Below are positions 11,861 through 25,280 of a DNA stretch of 64,000 nucleotides, in pieces. Position 1 is the stretch's first letter. Every line of letters starts with the position of its first letter. The notes beneath the pieces were generated by a model, which searched no databases, had not been told where the DNA came from, and saw only the letters and a list, made by a program, of their open reading frames with translations. The position numbers and the translations under genes are program-made. This stretch comes from Plectrocnemia conspersa (Eukaryota > Arthropoda > Insecta > Trichoptera > Polycentropodidae). The stretch lies in the NCBI GenBank assembly GCA_009617715.1, contig VTFK01000045.1, positions 186,001 to 250,000 on the forward strand. Reading direction: 5' to 3'.

Positions 11861-14800
11861 TGTGATGGCGAAACAGCATTAAATTGTATGTAATGTACTC
11901 AATCCCTTTATTTGTTCATAAAATTAGTCTACGATAGACTTGTTTATACAGATATATTGAAACTATCGTTATAGAATAGATTAAGAATTAATAAAAATAA
12001 TAAGAATTTCCCCTCTCAAGTTTAACACTGTTTTCGAACGCAAGATGTAATATCAGAGTTTCCTTAGTTTAAGATCCGGACCTTAAATTATTTATTTATA
12101 ACGTATTACTTGTATGTGCTCGTATATACATACATATGTTGAATTGCTTATCTGAGTATTGTGCCTACGTTGAAACTACTATATATGAGCAAATGAAACA
12201 TATTAAATAATTAACCGCTTAAATTTGCATCAAGAAGTTTTTTATAACATTGTTAACTGAAAATATGAGCTTTGAAACATAATGGTTGATATGTGCAATT
12301 TCATTAGTAATTGATAATGGATTATAAAAAATAGTTTTAGGATTTCCTGGTAAACCTTAAACCTAGTCTCAAATTTGAAATTACATGATTTTTCTAGAAA
12401 TTAAATGTTTAATGATATAAATATGTAATAAAATTATAAATAAACAAATACTTGTTTTTATTTTAAGATTTCATTTTATTGGCAATTGAAAAAAAATTAA
12501 AAATTATTAAATTCAATTCAGATTTTAACCAATGATGTAACAAGAGTGAACTAATTCGGGCCTTAAGCAAATAAAATACTTTTATAGTTCTTATTTCGAA
12601 ATGTAAAATTGACGAGATCAATAATGATAATACCAAAAAATATAAATAACTATGACAAAAAATCTGACATCGATAAATATTTAAGATATATAGGGAGGGA
12701 AATTAATAAAATAATGTAGCATTGGTTTCTTTGATTTTAATGTAACACTAAAATAAAAATATTTCTTAATGCCCAGACGATGAAAAATTTGGCAAAAAGA
12801 CTTTTCATTAATATAAGCCATTAAAATTTTTAATAACAAATATAATATTAATTGTTTACAAAATAAATCATTTTATTAGGTCAATAACTAAAAATATGAT
12901 TTCTTAATTGATATTAAAATATACAAAAAATACACTTTGTAATAAAATTGCACAAAAAATGTTTAAATTAATATTGATTCTTGTTACTTTGCAACTTGTA
13001 AAAGTACAAGTCTCGATAACCAGAATTTAAAAAAATATTTTTTTAGAAACTCCTAATAAAATAAGTAAATTTTAAACTAAATTCGCAATCATATATCTCA
13101 ATTAAGTAAACAAAATTAGGTAACGATGCTCTTGATTCACGATATGTAAATATTTTAGTTTTAAATTATCTTATGAGCCAATATTTGCATTGTTAACCTT
13201 TAAATATTACCAAAAACTATCACTGTTAAATAAATAAAATTACAGTACAGTCCAGGAGTGTTTTCATTTTTTAATTTCTGTTATTTTTATAATACAATCA
13301 AACCTGATGAAAATAAATTTATTGTGGGTTGTATTTAAATGATTTTATTTTTAAACAAAAAAATATTTAAATTTTATTACAACTGATTAAGAATACCCCT
13401 TTGCCGATATTATTAAAAAACATAAAATAATTATAAATAGATCGTCCACATTATAAATTCGTAATATTCGAATTATGATACATCTTAGTCATGTTGATGA
13501 CATTGATATAATAGAAAGCACTGTGTATGAGTTGCACCATTTCACATTAATGATATTATTCACAATCTTTATATCTGAATCCGTACAAAAATTGAAATAC
13601 TTAGAAACCACCCTCGCCAATGACAACAAAGAAAGAAAATGACCTAAATGTTCTGTTAAAAAAAATATATTTTCAATATATAATTATGCAAATTATTTGT
13701 GTGACATAATAGATCTTTTTGTGATTCATTCAAAAAATCTACCATGAAAGACCTGCTCAAACTTCACAACAAAGTATAATAAATTAGTTTACACCAGCAA
13801 TGGTAATATTATCGGCAATAATGTAACTTGTGTTAAAAATTCAAAAAACGTTTTCTTTCTCTTTGTCAACAATGAAAAGCTAAAATTTTCAACATTTTGG
13901 CATACATTATTCATGCTGAATATAATGATAAGCACAGTTTTGCTATATTTACGATAGGCCTTGAAATTATTCATTATCCTGTTTAGCGCACGCCGTTTGC
14001 TGAATCACTGCGACTGTATAATATCAGGTATTAAATAAATTAATGCAAAGAAAATGTCTTTTATGTTCTTTCGTTTGCGTAAATTTCATGTGTACATATA
14101 CACATACAAATAAAATAACTCCCACGATATTTAAACCAAAGTAATATTAAATATTTACATTATACCTTGTTTACCTGAAATGAGTTTCGATCCAAATTAA
14201 GTGACGCAAATAAGCATTAGGAAATGGGCATGATAATACAATATACAATTTTCGTAATACACGCCGCAAAACAGACATAACATCAATTTACCCCTAAGAA
14301 AACAAATCTTTAAATGTGGTTAATATTATATTTACATGTTATTATATTACACATGTCAATAACAAACGTGTTTACTTATTATCTTGGCACGTGTTAAATT
14401 GTGTTATAAATAAAATATATTTTTCTTATACCGTGTCATATTATAACAAATTTGACATAACAAGTAATCAGGAAGGTAAGATGTGTCAATTGAAAAATAC
14501 ACGCAGTATACATATATAAACTATAAAATGATATTATTATTAATAATCTTATCATTAATATTATTGTTGTATTTTACAAAAACAGACTATATAAACTATT
14601 CAAATAGACTGCCAATTCGGAACTACATAAAATTTTCGTGTTGCATGAGCATAATAAATAAATTTACATATCGCCAATGGCCTAACAAAAACGATAGAAT
14701 TATTTAAAAAAATAAATTTTAAACGGGATCTATCGTACCGCCAAAAATAATGTAAGAATGTGCAGTAATAGAGACACAAAAAATTCTAGCCAAATATCTC

Positions 14801-15270
14801 TGGTTTGAACATGCTGACAAATTAATTAGAAACCGTTTGATTGAAACGTCTAAACTTATTTAAAACTTTAAATGAGACAGAATCAGCTACTAAAAGCAAA
14901 ATAGTGCATTAAAACAACTGTAAATTTAATATGTGCTGTAAATTTGAAGCTATGCAACCGGTACACTCTTGTCAAACAATTTAAGTCCTTCTCTAATAGT
15001 AAAAAAGCATAGAATTGCATTGAAACAGATATCTATATTATATGTTACATTTATATTTTTTTACTTGTCTGCATGATTTTATGACTGATATTTGTTTAAA
15101 GGTTAAATGTGAATGTGTCATAAATTATACAATAGCCTTAAAGATATTTGTTATAAAAAAAGTCTATGTCTATCTTTAAAAGAAAGTTTCATTATAAATC
15201 AATAAAATAAAAATTAACATTCAAAGTGATTTGACTGTTTTATTAAAAAAACCACATATTTCAGGACTAC
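11861..15270. other. AT-rich stretch, no gene seen
   Basis: More than 3 kb of AT-rich DNA. Open frames at 13789-13974, 14316-14519 and 14483-14707 are rich in Asn, Ile, Tyr and Lys, as expected by chance at this composition. No motifs seen. Confidence 0.55.
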
Positions 15271-15283
15271 CCAATACTTTATG

Positions 15284-15600
15284 CTGCAGCGGTGGCTGAA
15301 AAGGTTAAGCACACTGATGTAAATGGTATGGTAAAGCTTGTATAAAGCTTTCAATCATGATAAAATATTTTAATGTTTTTTACCGGTATGACATCGTGAT
15401 AACAATTCCTCTCTTATAGATGAATCAGTATAAAGAGGCAAAATATTCATCCTGTTAATGTTGATATTATAATTCGAGTTGTCTCTAAAGGCAGCGTTAT
15501 AGACTTTTGTGCGAAAGCTTTTATGGCAGAGCGGATGGCGAAGTGGGCTCAAACACAATTTTCCATGGAGTGTTTAAGCTCAACACGCTATAATAAAAAA
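15284..15600 (+). mobile_element. Possible degenerate tRNA-derived SINE
   Basis: GCAGCGGTGGCTGAAAAGG followed by TTAAGCACACTGA at 15284-15315 resembles the 5' half and A box of a Ser/Leu-type tRNA. No clear B box or cloverleaf follows. The block ends near an imperfect inverted pair (GGGCTCAAACAC / GTGTTTAAGCTC, about 15545-15585). It differs from the SINE at 3.6 and 22.3 kb. Weak call. Confidence 0.3.
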
Positions 15601-15639
15601 ATATAAAATCTTGTATACACACACATAAAACTTTGTGTG

Positions 15640-15910
15640 TAAAGCGAAATAAAAATGACCCACTTCAATGGGAAATCCCCGTTTCATTCTTCGCCATTTA
15701 TTTCCCCCCACGCGCAAAAGTTTTGCTCGACTTGACTCGTTGCAGGCATTTGGCGTAGCCTTCTAAGCAAATGTTTGCGGTTTTAACATATATTTCATGG
15801 GAATGTTTCTGTGGGGCCTATACATGCGAAAGTGGGAAAGGGCGCCTGCACCGGCTACGCCATTTTCCATCCTTTCTGAGAGCTCTCGCAGAAAGTTTAC
15901 ATGTTAACGT
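15640..15910. promoter_or_regulatory. GC/CpG-richer island, candidate cis-regulatory DNA
   Basis: Includes CACGCGCAAAAG, GGGCGCCTGCACCGG and GAGAGCTCTCGC in an AT-rich setting. No supported reading frame. Confidence 0.3.
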
Positions 15911-16229
15911 TGGCATTGATTAATACTACACATATTTTTACCGTAGAAACTAAGCTCAGGTAGGCTCAATGGCGACTTTACAACTTGAGCCCTTTTTAAT
16001 GCCCTCAGCTTATATACAAAATAGAAATAAGAACAATATACACATAAAACAATAATAAACTTCTATTTCATAATCTAATAGAGCAATATTCAGACTTAAT
16101 TATGAAATTACTGCACAAAGCTTTTATAAAAAAAAAACTGTGCGACAGCAAAATTTGTTTATGGATTTTTATAAATTTAAAATCATAAAACACATTGTCG
16201 TTAAAAGCTAAAAGAATCATTATAAATGT

Positions 16230-16870
16230 AGGTTACAGCGGCCCTTTGAGTGTTAAGGGTTAAAAAGGATTCTAGCAGATCGCTTTTGAAAGCCAAAATC
16301 CGCTTATACGTCCCAGTACCTCGCTTTGCCTGTGAAAAAGAGCCAGGATTGTAAACTTTTAGTCAAATTACGTGATCGCTAACAAAGTTTCGACGTAAAT
16401 TAGCGCCGTAACTTTTTTTATTTCAACACGCTGATAAATCGCACATTTTAAATAAAACCAGCCTACACATTGCCGTATCTGAAATAACATATTTCAAAGT
16501 ACGAATGATCGAATTCAAGACTTAATAGGATTGACGCAAATACGCGCGAGAAGAGGAAGGAAGCGTTTCATGTTGAACGAAATCGGATCGGGACTTGATT
16601 GGACGAATTATTATGCCATTCAAAGCAGACTGTCCTTTGTCGTTCGCTACACGACTTTTGACCGTCCCTTATTGGTGCGATTCAATTATTGCAAAATCAT
16701 AAATATACATTTTCGGTGTATTTGCAGGGGAGCAATTATAAAGCGCGCTCTGCCGGTAAATTGCTTTTTCAGTTTCGTGCATCACGTGAAATGGAAATAA
16801 ACTTTAACACGGCGACTTTTTCTTGGAAGGTGACCTATAAAACCGACTGCATGTGCCTTTCAATATTTTG
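16230..16870. promoter_or_regulatory. GC/CpG-richer island, candidate cis-regulatory DNA
   Basis: About 640 bp of elevated G+C. The plus-strand frames at 16531-16800 and 16689-16871 overlap each other and carry no domain, and no donor/acceptor pair brackets them. The density of CpG, and of ATTA/TAAA motifs beside GC blocks, resembles insect enhancer DNA. That is inference only. Confidence 0.3.
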
Positions 16871-16879
16871 ATATAAATT

Positions 16880-19020
16880 GTTACGAAATAATACGTTACT
16901 GTGGCATAATATGCTAATGTTCGATAGCCTTTTAAACCACTGTTAATCGCAATATATTAGGCACATTATTTCTACCCGTAGCTTTTAAGCTAACTAAGTC
17001 AAAATAATAAACGTTAAATATAAACACAAAATATAAACACACACCGTTGACTTAATCACGTGTTTCATTTTTTGTAAAAATATTTTAGATTGAGTAATTT
17101 TTTTTATTTCTGGATTTTATCTTATCAATTAATAAAAATCTTCTAAAACTGAATATTTTTAATTTATTAAAAATTATGCTTTTTAATGCAATTTTAAAAA
17201 CCTATTCTTATAGACAAGAATGAGATTTACACTAAATTTAAAAAACATTTTATTAGCTTTGAAGCTAAAACTACGTTTTAAAAACTTTTCTTTAATGTGT
17301 ACATCAAACATAAAGTCCTCTTATCAAAGTCCAAAAAATTCAGTAGTCCTTAGAGCGGGCTAAACTCTAGATTCTGGATATTAAGCTTCGTCTGTATAGT
17401 CAGTGACTTCTCTGTTTTTGAATTGGTACAAATTCATTGGGCTAAATTAAAGTATATTTAAATGTTGCCGCAAGAAAGTCTCAAGCAAAAAATTATTGTT
17501 TGGGTGATGTGTATATAGTTTTTAAATATATCTTTGACTAGTCTAAGAGATATTTAGACACTACATCACTAGTCTAGGGATGCATCTGGACAGATATGAA
17601 ACAGTCGTTTAATACTTTGATGAGCTAGTAAAGCGACAGTCTCGCATTTAACGTTATATTCTATTCTATATTTATATAATAACAACATTTTCAGAAAGTT
17701 TTGAATGTCTATTGTGATATTTTAATAAATAAATTTTTGGTTAGTCCGCGCTGGTCAGCATATGAAAGACACCCGTGTTTCAATAATATCGGTAATGTGC
17801 ATTTCTAGACAGTATATAAAATAAAATGGCTCTGTAAAAATATTACATGTAATCTTTGAATTGATTTTTGACAATTGTATCTAATTAACGAATCAAACAG
17901 ATATAGCGTAGTAGTTACAATAACTATTTTGACCTATTATAAGAAATATACTATTCTTTTATGACAAATATTTATAATTTTAAAAACTGCATAGCATAAT
18001 TTCACAAAAATGTCTAATAACAAACACATTTCTAGAAAAAAAATTATGTGTTATTATAAATGAGTAGATATATATTTAGTAAATGTTATTTATTTTAATT
18101 TTTCGTGCTTAATTTATTTTTTATATTTATGCAAGTATGCCAAAATTTACTTACAATACATAATGTTTAAAATTCAATTGCTATAAAATTAAATTATTAG
18201 TTAAATATAAAGATATAAATATCTAAACTCACATATATTTCGTACATCATTAAGTACATTAAAATAATAGTTGCGATTCACATATATATTCAAACGAGTT
18301 TTTTTAGTTTTTTAAATTACACTATATATTGTAGTATGTATATATCATATTATACAAAAATATAGCTTATTTTATAATGGCAAGAATCAAAATTTTCAAT
18401 TAGATTATTTTACATAAATCCATGATAAATTTCTAAGAGTATTTTGCGTACAAAATAAATTGTGTATTTATGTGAAGAAAAATATGCAAAATTATTGCTT
18501 TTATTAAATTTATTAATCTTAAAATATTCCCTAAGCTCATTTTTTTCAGAATTCAAAATATACCATTGGCCTCATAATTTTATTTTCCAATCGTTACATC
18601 TTTTCCACTGGGATTTTCAATAATAATACATTCGAATTCCTTAAAAAATAAATTTTGATTTGTTGGGAAAAGTCCTAGCATCGGTTTTGCGCGTATTGAA
18701 ATTAATTATGCTGTTCTTCTTACCCATTGATTTTCTTTCAGTAAACAGTTTTATTATTGCTTTCGATTAAATTATAAATCTATTTATTTCTTTGTCATTT
18801 TTTTTAAATTAAAACACCCTTTGAAAGCAAAGTGTACAAATAAGATAAGACTTCGAAGAAAACATTGTTAAAAGAAGTTGCATAAAACGCTTTGGATTGC
18901 CAATACATTATTTTAATTTTTATTTACAAAATATTTTAAACCATATATAATATTTTTTGCTTCAAGTGTGTATCTATTTTTAGAGTAATAACCTTTCTGT
19001 TTGGAACTCATGTATAAAAA
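16880..19020. other. AT-rich stretch with one repeat fragment
   Basis: Only the fragment at 17345-17400 is shared with another site. A block at 17747-17800 (CGCGCTGGTCAGC...) has a faint tRNA-like look but no B box. Confidence 0.5.
17345..17400 (-). repeat. Unclassified dispersed repeat, copy (17.3 kb)
   Basis: AGAGCGGGCTAAACTCTAG and the following bases match 33033-33075 (AAAGCGGGTTGAACTCTGG and onward). On the minus strand both can be read in one frame with similar residues: KLNIQNLEFSPL here and QLDVQNPEFNPLW at 33.0 kb, broken here by a stop. This suggests a fossil TE coding fragment. The family is not recognised. Confidence 0.45.
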
Positions 19021-19029
19021 GTTGAATGC

Positions 19030-19750
19030 TTTGGACACATTATATTAAAAATAAACCGCTTCGTGTCATACACAAAAGTGTGTGCGTTCTCAGGTAAAAT
19101 ATTAAGAAAAGTAGTCCGCCGCACCATAACCACGTGATAAATGGTGAACTTTAGCGTAGGTGAACCGAAAATTGTTCTGAAAATTTTCTTTCTCTCCAGA
19201 CACGCAACTCTTGCCGTGTATATACTCGAAAATTTAGACGAAGGTTCCGTTATAATGGATTCTGCTGAACCGTCGTTAGAGCGAATCCTACAATAATTGA
19301 CGAGCGTTCAATTTTCATAGGGTAGCAACGAACAGCTACCCCCATGAGAATGATGGAAAACATGGGATGGGTTTCCGGGCCGCCCTCCGAATCAATTATC
19401 TTAAACACAGTTCGGTTTGAATGAATTTAATTCGACAGGGTTAAAACAAACCGTCAGAAGCGCTCGTGGCCCGAGAAAGAAACGTTCTTGCGATTATTAA
19501 ATTTCGCCTGTCAATATGACTTATAACATGTTTCTGAAACTGAAATCGCTCGATTGTAATTATAAGCTGGATGAGATGAGAAAGGGTGAATTTCGGAGAT
19601 TTATCCGAAGCGACCGCACGGAAAAGCTCCGGCAATTTAGCTTAATTCGCGAAAGTCATGTCGCAAATTAAAATTTATCGTCAAAGAAACGAATTATGAG
19701 ATTACGACCTAGCGAGAGCTTGTGTTGATTATCAAAATAACAAAGGTCGT
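19030..19750. promoter_or_regulatory. GC/CpG-richer island, candidate cis-regulatory DNA
   Basis: The second longest island. The minus frame 19441-19635 has no motif. Repeated AATTA-containing homeodomain-like cores (GCTTAATTCGCG, GTAATTATAAGC, GAATCAATTATC) sit beside GC-rich blocks, a typical enhancer texture. No exon signature. Confidence 0.33.
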
Positions 19751-22238
19751 TCGACGCCTACTTATAACAATTCTTCAAATCAGTATAATATAATATTTAA
19801 TTTTATAATTTCATACGTATTTAAAATGTACTTGACAAAATTTAACAAACACGTCATTAAATGGATATAGTTAGCGATAAAAAAAATAGACAAAGTTAGT
19901 AAATGATTTGAACTAGCTAATATTCAAAGAAAATTATAAGCACTTCAATCTTTAAATAAACATCACACGCAACACAGCTTTCAAATTCATCACCCTTGTA
20001 AACCTTTTATTTATAAATATATTATAAGCAAGAAGTGTTCAAATTAAATTTACCTAAAAATATCAGGCTTAAAGTATTCACAATGTTTGTTATTGAAGCT
20101 ATACTAAGAAACATCTATATAACTACAACAAACAATGTTTTTTTAATGCAAATATAAATTTATTAAAAAAAATATTATCTAGAACACAATTATTAACAAT
20201 ATAAATATAAACAGATGAGATATTTATATAATATATTTTTGAGGCCTCATCTTTTTTATTTGTTTATGTTTTAATATGATTATGTTCTATTGTGATTATG
20301 ATTCTGTTTTATTATGTTTTATCATACAAGTTGACAGTTTATAATCATTTTTTTTAAAACCGTACATAATATATAAATTCTTACAATATAAATATCGATA
20401 ATCAGTGTCTGTGTAGTAAATGTGCATTTTTTATAATATAAAAATACATTTGGTGATAATATCTCAGTTTAAGGATTAATATTAATTGTTTTTAAACCTT
20501 GAACTTTAATGTATTTTAAAAAATACGACATTAGGCTAACTTATTTGAAATAATAATTTCACTCTTAAGAAGAACAAATGCTTTGTTAAACATATAAAAT
20601 ATTAAATTTTATATGGTTCATATTAAAATAATTTATTAATTACCAGAATTCCAATATATATTTTAAGATTTAAATATTTAAAAGACAAGTGTTGTAACTA
20701 AGAAATGAGCGCTATTTCGTGTTTACCCATGTGATAATCTAAATTGCCACACTATAAATAAAATTTAGAGGGTTGGTTCGAAATTAACATATAAAAGGCG
20801 TTTGGTAATAAATGAGGCAAATTAACAAAAATTGTGAGCGACACGTAACACGTATATTCGTAGCAAAGCCACACATTAAACGTCGAACTTACATATGAAC
20901 TGATCTAAAACAAAGATTAAAGGTGTTAAATACAAAATAGTTAACTATGTCCAATTAATAATGTGGGTAAAAATAACTATGGTACAATTTTTTAATTATT
21001 ATGAATAGGGTTTTGAAAAAAGAAATATTTTTAGGAGCAATAAATCACACACTACAGTTACTTAACCTATAATCAGTGTAGTTTGAAAAAGTTTTGCAAT
21101 AAAATAAATAATAAAAAGTTACATTACCTGATTTATTTATGGGTTTGGTTTTATAAGTTTCAATTTGTATAGTATTCAGACAGTAAATTAATTCAGGAAG
21201 TATTATTAGTTGCTGTATAATTCATAATGATGTAAATCAGATACCTTTTATCGAATTAGGGCAACTTGTTTTTTAAGATATTATTTATATGACTTATAGC
21301 AATGCACACGCACGCGTCATAAACTAATCTATGTATATCAGATACTCTTTGATTAAATCAACGTTATTTATTTTTGGTTTATTTATCTTTATGAGTTTTT
21401 TTATCAAAAATATCTTTTTGACTATTTATAAACATAAATAAATATTATATTTTAGAAAATGTATTTAAAAATACTTTAAATGCAACAAAAAATATGTTGC
21501 AGACATTTTTTATTTAACCTATATGAAAAAAATAGTGTTAAAAAGAATTGGATTTGTGAAAATGCAATATCATTAGATTTACCTAAAATAAATCATTGAT
21601 CAGGTTTTTAAAAAATATTAACTTGATACCTTTTCATTTCACTGTATTATAATTTATTAGTTATAATAACACATTTTTATACTATTTGACTATAATATTA
21701 TTGGTATAAATAATCGATCATCAAATTAAGGTCCTGCTATCGATACGAATTAACTACCTTTTTAAAGTATCGTGTCTGAAAGTAAAAAATGACTTATTTA
21801 CATAAATATTTGCTATCTCTATAGAAATCATTGTAAAACAGGCAATTTGGTTATTACAATGAAACAATATCGCGTCCTCGCTAGATAACATAAAATACAA
21901 TACCTTTTTAAAAAAACATATGCATTTTAAGTTTTGTAGAATATAAATGGAAAGCCACTACGCTGAATCCATTCTCTAGTGAGTTAAATATGAAAATACT
22001 ACTGTTACATATAATAGAAAGTAAGTAAGTAACTTACTCATTGTAGTCACAATGATTTTTTTTAAATGTGGTAATTAAAGTTATTAGAAAGTAATGGCAG
22101 TAATATTTAGGTGTCAAGTCACGTAGAGCAATCGATGTGCGTAAAAGAAAAACGTAACAGCAGCTGTTTTAATATGGGGGCGCATCTATATTAATAGTTA
22201 TAAATTATTATTTGTAATATAATTTATTAATAATAGAT
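19751..22238. other. AT-rich stretch, no gene seen
   Basis: Only a small GC-richer patch at about 20690-20890 (GTGAGCGACACGTAACACG) stands out. Confidence 0.5.
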
Positions 22239-22356
22239 GTCAATTTAGCTAGTGCCGGTTTTTATTAATAGCGCATTTTTCATAAATAAAAATTCGAATG
22301 CCGCTGCCGGGGCTCGAACCCACAACCTCAGAGGTTACAGACCGGGCTATTCCTTC
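22239..22356 (-). mobile_element. tRNA-derived SINE, copy 2
   Basis: Minus-strand B box GGGTTCGAGCCCC, then body motifs ATTCGAATTTTTATTTATG and AAATGCGCTATTAATAA, ending in CCGGCACTAGC. It aligns with copy 1 (3581-3712) along its length but lacks about 14 bp in the A-box region. Two homologous copies 19 kb apart in the same orientation support a SINE family. Confidence 0.78.
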
Positions 22357-22789
22357 CTTTGCGTAGCTGATTAATCCAAGCAGGGACGTCGAAATATTTT
22401 TTTTCAAACCCAGCATAGCTTATAAATGGTTATATTTGTACAGAATATAAATATCAAAATATTGATCTAATATTGCAAACAAGTATCGTCGTGTAAAGGA
22501 ATTACGTTAAACAATAAATGTTGTTTTATTCGAAATAATCCTATTTATTTTATTGGTATCTAGATTTGTTATTTATTTACTGACTTTCCCTCATATCACT
22601 TTGCCCACAATCGAGACATGGGTTACTTTCACGCGTCAAAACATCATATTTTATGAGCTTGATTTATTTACTAATTTATTGCAAGCAGATATTATTTATT
22701 AAAGTATTATTTAATAATGTAATTTTATTATAAATTTAGTAATGAGTGAGTCGTTTGTAAACTTTGCTGAAAAATAAAGGATTGTGAAG

Positions 22790-23073
22790 ATCTCGGATCG
22801 CCAGGGTATTTCTGACTCATTGCCTAGCCGTTTAAAAGTAATTCTGAGAAAAACGCCATACACTCATTCGTCAGTAATTAAACGTTTTTTTAATTTGGCT
22901 CGTTGGTCTTTTATTTGTTTTGGCTATTGTATCTCTTTTCCCGTGATTGATTATCTGACTCCATACTAAGCGTATTTCGATCACGTCTGTGTCACACCGT
23001 AAGAATTTCTGATCATCAGGGTATTTTAAAAGCAATTTATAGCGGTTTTAAAGTGGTTCTAAGAAGAACGTCT
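22790..23073 (+). repeat. Diverged tandem duplication (unit about 213 bp)
   Basis: 22790-22858 and 23003-23073 align without gaps. The shared motifs include CAGGGTATTT, TAGC.GTTT.AAAGT and TTCT.AGAA.AACG. Read in one frame, both give similar peptides (KISDRQGI...KVILRKT and RISDHQGI...KVVLRRT). The sequence between them is not obviously repeated a third time. Either an old tandem repeat or a duplicated TE coding fragment. Confidence 0.55.
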
Positions 23074-23079
23074 GATTGG

Positions 23080-23593
23080 GAATTTGAATGTCCAATGTTC
23101 ACGACTGTCATTATTGACGTGGTTAATATCAATACAAGTGTTGTTGATTGTTATTGGCTACGTAAAGATTATTACTACTGTTTTGAAATATTTACAAAAG
23201 CTTCGATCTTTGGGTGCAACATTATTTAAATTAATATAATACAGAGGACAGAAGTATTTCTTGTGATTCGTTACTTTAATACAATAAAAACAATTTCCTT
23301 CCAAGCAACCTACCACTGGCGACGAAAAGTAAACTTACTACAAGTTAATTAACTACAATGCTCACACCACATAAGTCAATACAAGACATCGTAAAAGCAA
23401 GATTGCACCCAAGACGTTTATTGTATGTATTTGGTGGAATTATTAGTGTATTGTGATACGAGATTATGTCGCTAAACCAAGCTATTGCTTTGACTAAGAA
23501 CTGCTCACAATTAACCCTGAAATAAGCGATCGACAATGTGCTGTGAGAAATATTTTAGCGTAATTGCCATATTGTATGATTTTTTAAGTTAAA
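23080..23593. other. AT-rich stretch, no gene seen
   Basis: The minus-strand frame at 23345-23536 has no recognisable content. Confidence 0.5.
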
Positions 23594-23690
23594 AGCTTTG
23601 TAGAACTCTCTGAATGGTGTAAATTCACCAGATTTTACCTTTTGATAAATCCACATAAATCAGTTTTTTCCAACGAACCCTATGAAAATT
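23594..23690 (+). pseudogene. Non-LTR retrotransposon reverse-transcriptase fragment
   Basis: One plus frame reads VELSEWCKFTRFYLLINPHK followed by SVFSNE. This fits the block after the catalytic motif in Jockey/CR1-type LINE reverse transcriptases, usually of the form L..W......L..N..K(C/S)....F. The upstream YADD motif is not recoverable; a stop lies just upstream and another about 40 codons downstream. Only about 30 residues match, so this is a dead fragment at best. The adjoining minus-strand frame (23691-23897) overlaps its end and was not identified. Confidence 0.4.
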
Positions 23691-24164
23691 TTAAGAATTT
23701 CTTACTTCTGCTACTAGAAATATTAAAAAATATTTTAGAAGCACCCAGCTGTGTGGAAAACCTATACGAACTGTGACAGCAGTTGAGTCGTGAGCTCGTG
23801 GTTTTCTCACCCCTACCAACGTACATGGTGGAAGCACTGTGAGCCATAAGGACTGTAAAACTGAATGTGTATTTTTCAATGAAATTAAATTATTCAAGCA
23901 ATAAACAATACATTTTCATTAGGTCAGTGAAAATGTATTAATTAATTATTTTATTTACAGTGTAACTGTATTGTTACACGCATGCTTAAAACATTTTGGT
24001 CTCAATAGACTATGTGTCGCCCTACTGTCATTTAAATTAAATTTGACAATTGCGAAATGTCTATTTGCTTTAGAAATAACCGAACTCATCGTGACATAAT
24101 TAAATAAAAATACAGTGCTTGCTTCAAATGTCGGTGACATGTATGTTCTTTAACGCTGAGTTAA

Positions 24165-24300
24165 GGAATTAAGAAAGCAATCGTAACTCTCTAGGGCGTT
24201 ATACAGCAGAGCAGCTGGAAGACACCTAGCATCGACAAATTGCTGATGCTACCCCTTAGCAACACTAGAAAGTATTTTATCGAGTGCACACTATATCGAG
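24165..24300. other. Short GC-richer patch with small hairpin
   Basis: TAGCATC and GATGCTA form a perfect 7-bp stem with an 11-nt loop within CTAGCATCGACAAATTGC and following bases. No gene is supported. It may be a TE or regulatory fragment. Confidence 0.2.
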
Positions 24301-24598
24301 AATTTATTTAATTGTACTTGAATGGCATTTATAAAAAAGGATTATATTTGAGCAATATATAATATGAGCCTATTTATACCTAGCTGACATAGGATGATTT
24401 TTTAATACCAGAATTAGGCTGGCCAATTCATACAAACATCTGGAAAATTATATTTATTAACAAAAAGGCGTGTATATAGAATATGCTATAAAAACACTTA
24501 AAAAATGGTTTTACATGTTAAACAATAATACGCATCATAACATCTATTCACAAAAATTTGGAAAGTGCTGATATCTCGTAAACTAATAATGCTATTTT

Positions 24599-25280
24599 TT
24601 GTGGAACGATCACATTGCCCCTATTATGAGCTTATTTCATACTGCGAGAGCGAGTATAAAAACAAAACGCTTACATAAATATTCAATTAATGCAAACACG
24701 ATACAGCTAAAAGCTCAAAAATACACATATAAAATCATAATTACTCATTTACACCCCCACTCTACGCACGACCGTTATTTAACCTTAAATTTCGCAACGG
24801 TATTATGTTGTTATGCTCTGTTTTTTATTCACGCTGTTGGATTATTATCGCGGTTTGTTTTTCGCGTCGGACATTTTTATAATGGCAATTTGTCCAACAA
24901 TGCAAACGAAATAAACGTGATTTATTTATTTGCTCCCCCCACACCATTGATGTTTTTCGAATTATTTTACGTGCGAGCGCGCCGAAGCTTAGCAAACAAC
25001 GGCCGCCATTTCTATTTGGCCGAAACAATCGAAAGTGTGACCGCAACTTTTGTCATTGCGAAAATGGCGTCCCATTGTCGCGCCGACTCGGCATTTGTTC
25101 CCTATTGCGCGATTTCGTTTTCACCTTTGAGGCTTTGACGGTTCAACATATCTACATTTCGGTGTTTTTGTTATTCCTGCGATATTTTTAGATTTTAATT
25201 TAAGTTTAGAGGTTGTCGCTGGAGCGATTGTTATTACAGCCTGACAACAATATTTTAAAGCAATTGAAGTCGAAATTGGG
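24599..25280. promoter_or_regulatory. GC/CpG-rich island with the longest open frame in the window
   Basis: A plus frame runs 24599-25138 (179 codons from TTG; the first ATG is a few codons in), with an antiparallel minus frame at 24825-25046. The predicted protein has a hydrophobic stretch (FATVLCCYALFFIHAVGLL) but no domain I recognise. Codon choice does not look selected, and no promoter, Kozak or splice boundary brackets it. The DNA alternates ATTA, TTTAT and TAAT cores with CpG blocks. I favour a conserved regulatory island over a gene, but coding potential should be tested. Confidence 0.35.

Noticed and set aside
17747..17800. tRNA-like CGCGCTGGTCAGC block
   Set aside because: Faint A-box similarity only; no B box, no cloverleaf and no second copy.
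23691..23897. Minus-strand 68-codon frame as a gene
   Set aside because: Overlaps the LINE RT fragment region; no recognisable domain or splice context.
24599..25138. Protein-coding gene in the longest open frame
   Set aside because: No domain, no start context, no splice boundaries, and overlapping antisense frame; kept only as a finding to test.
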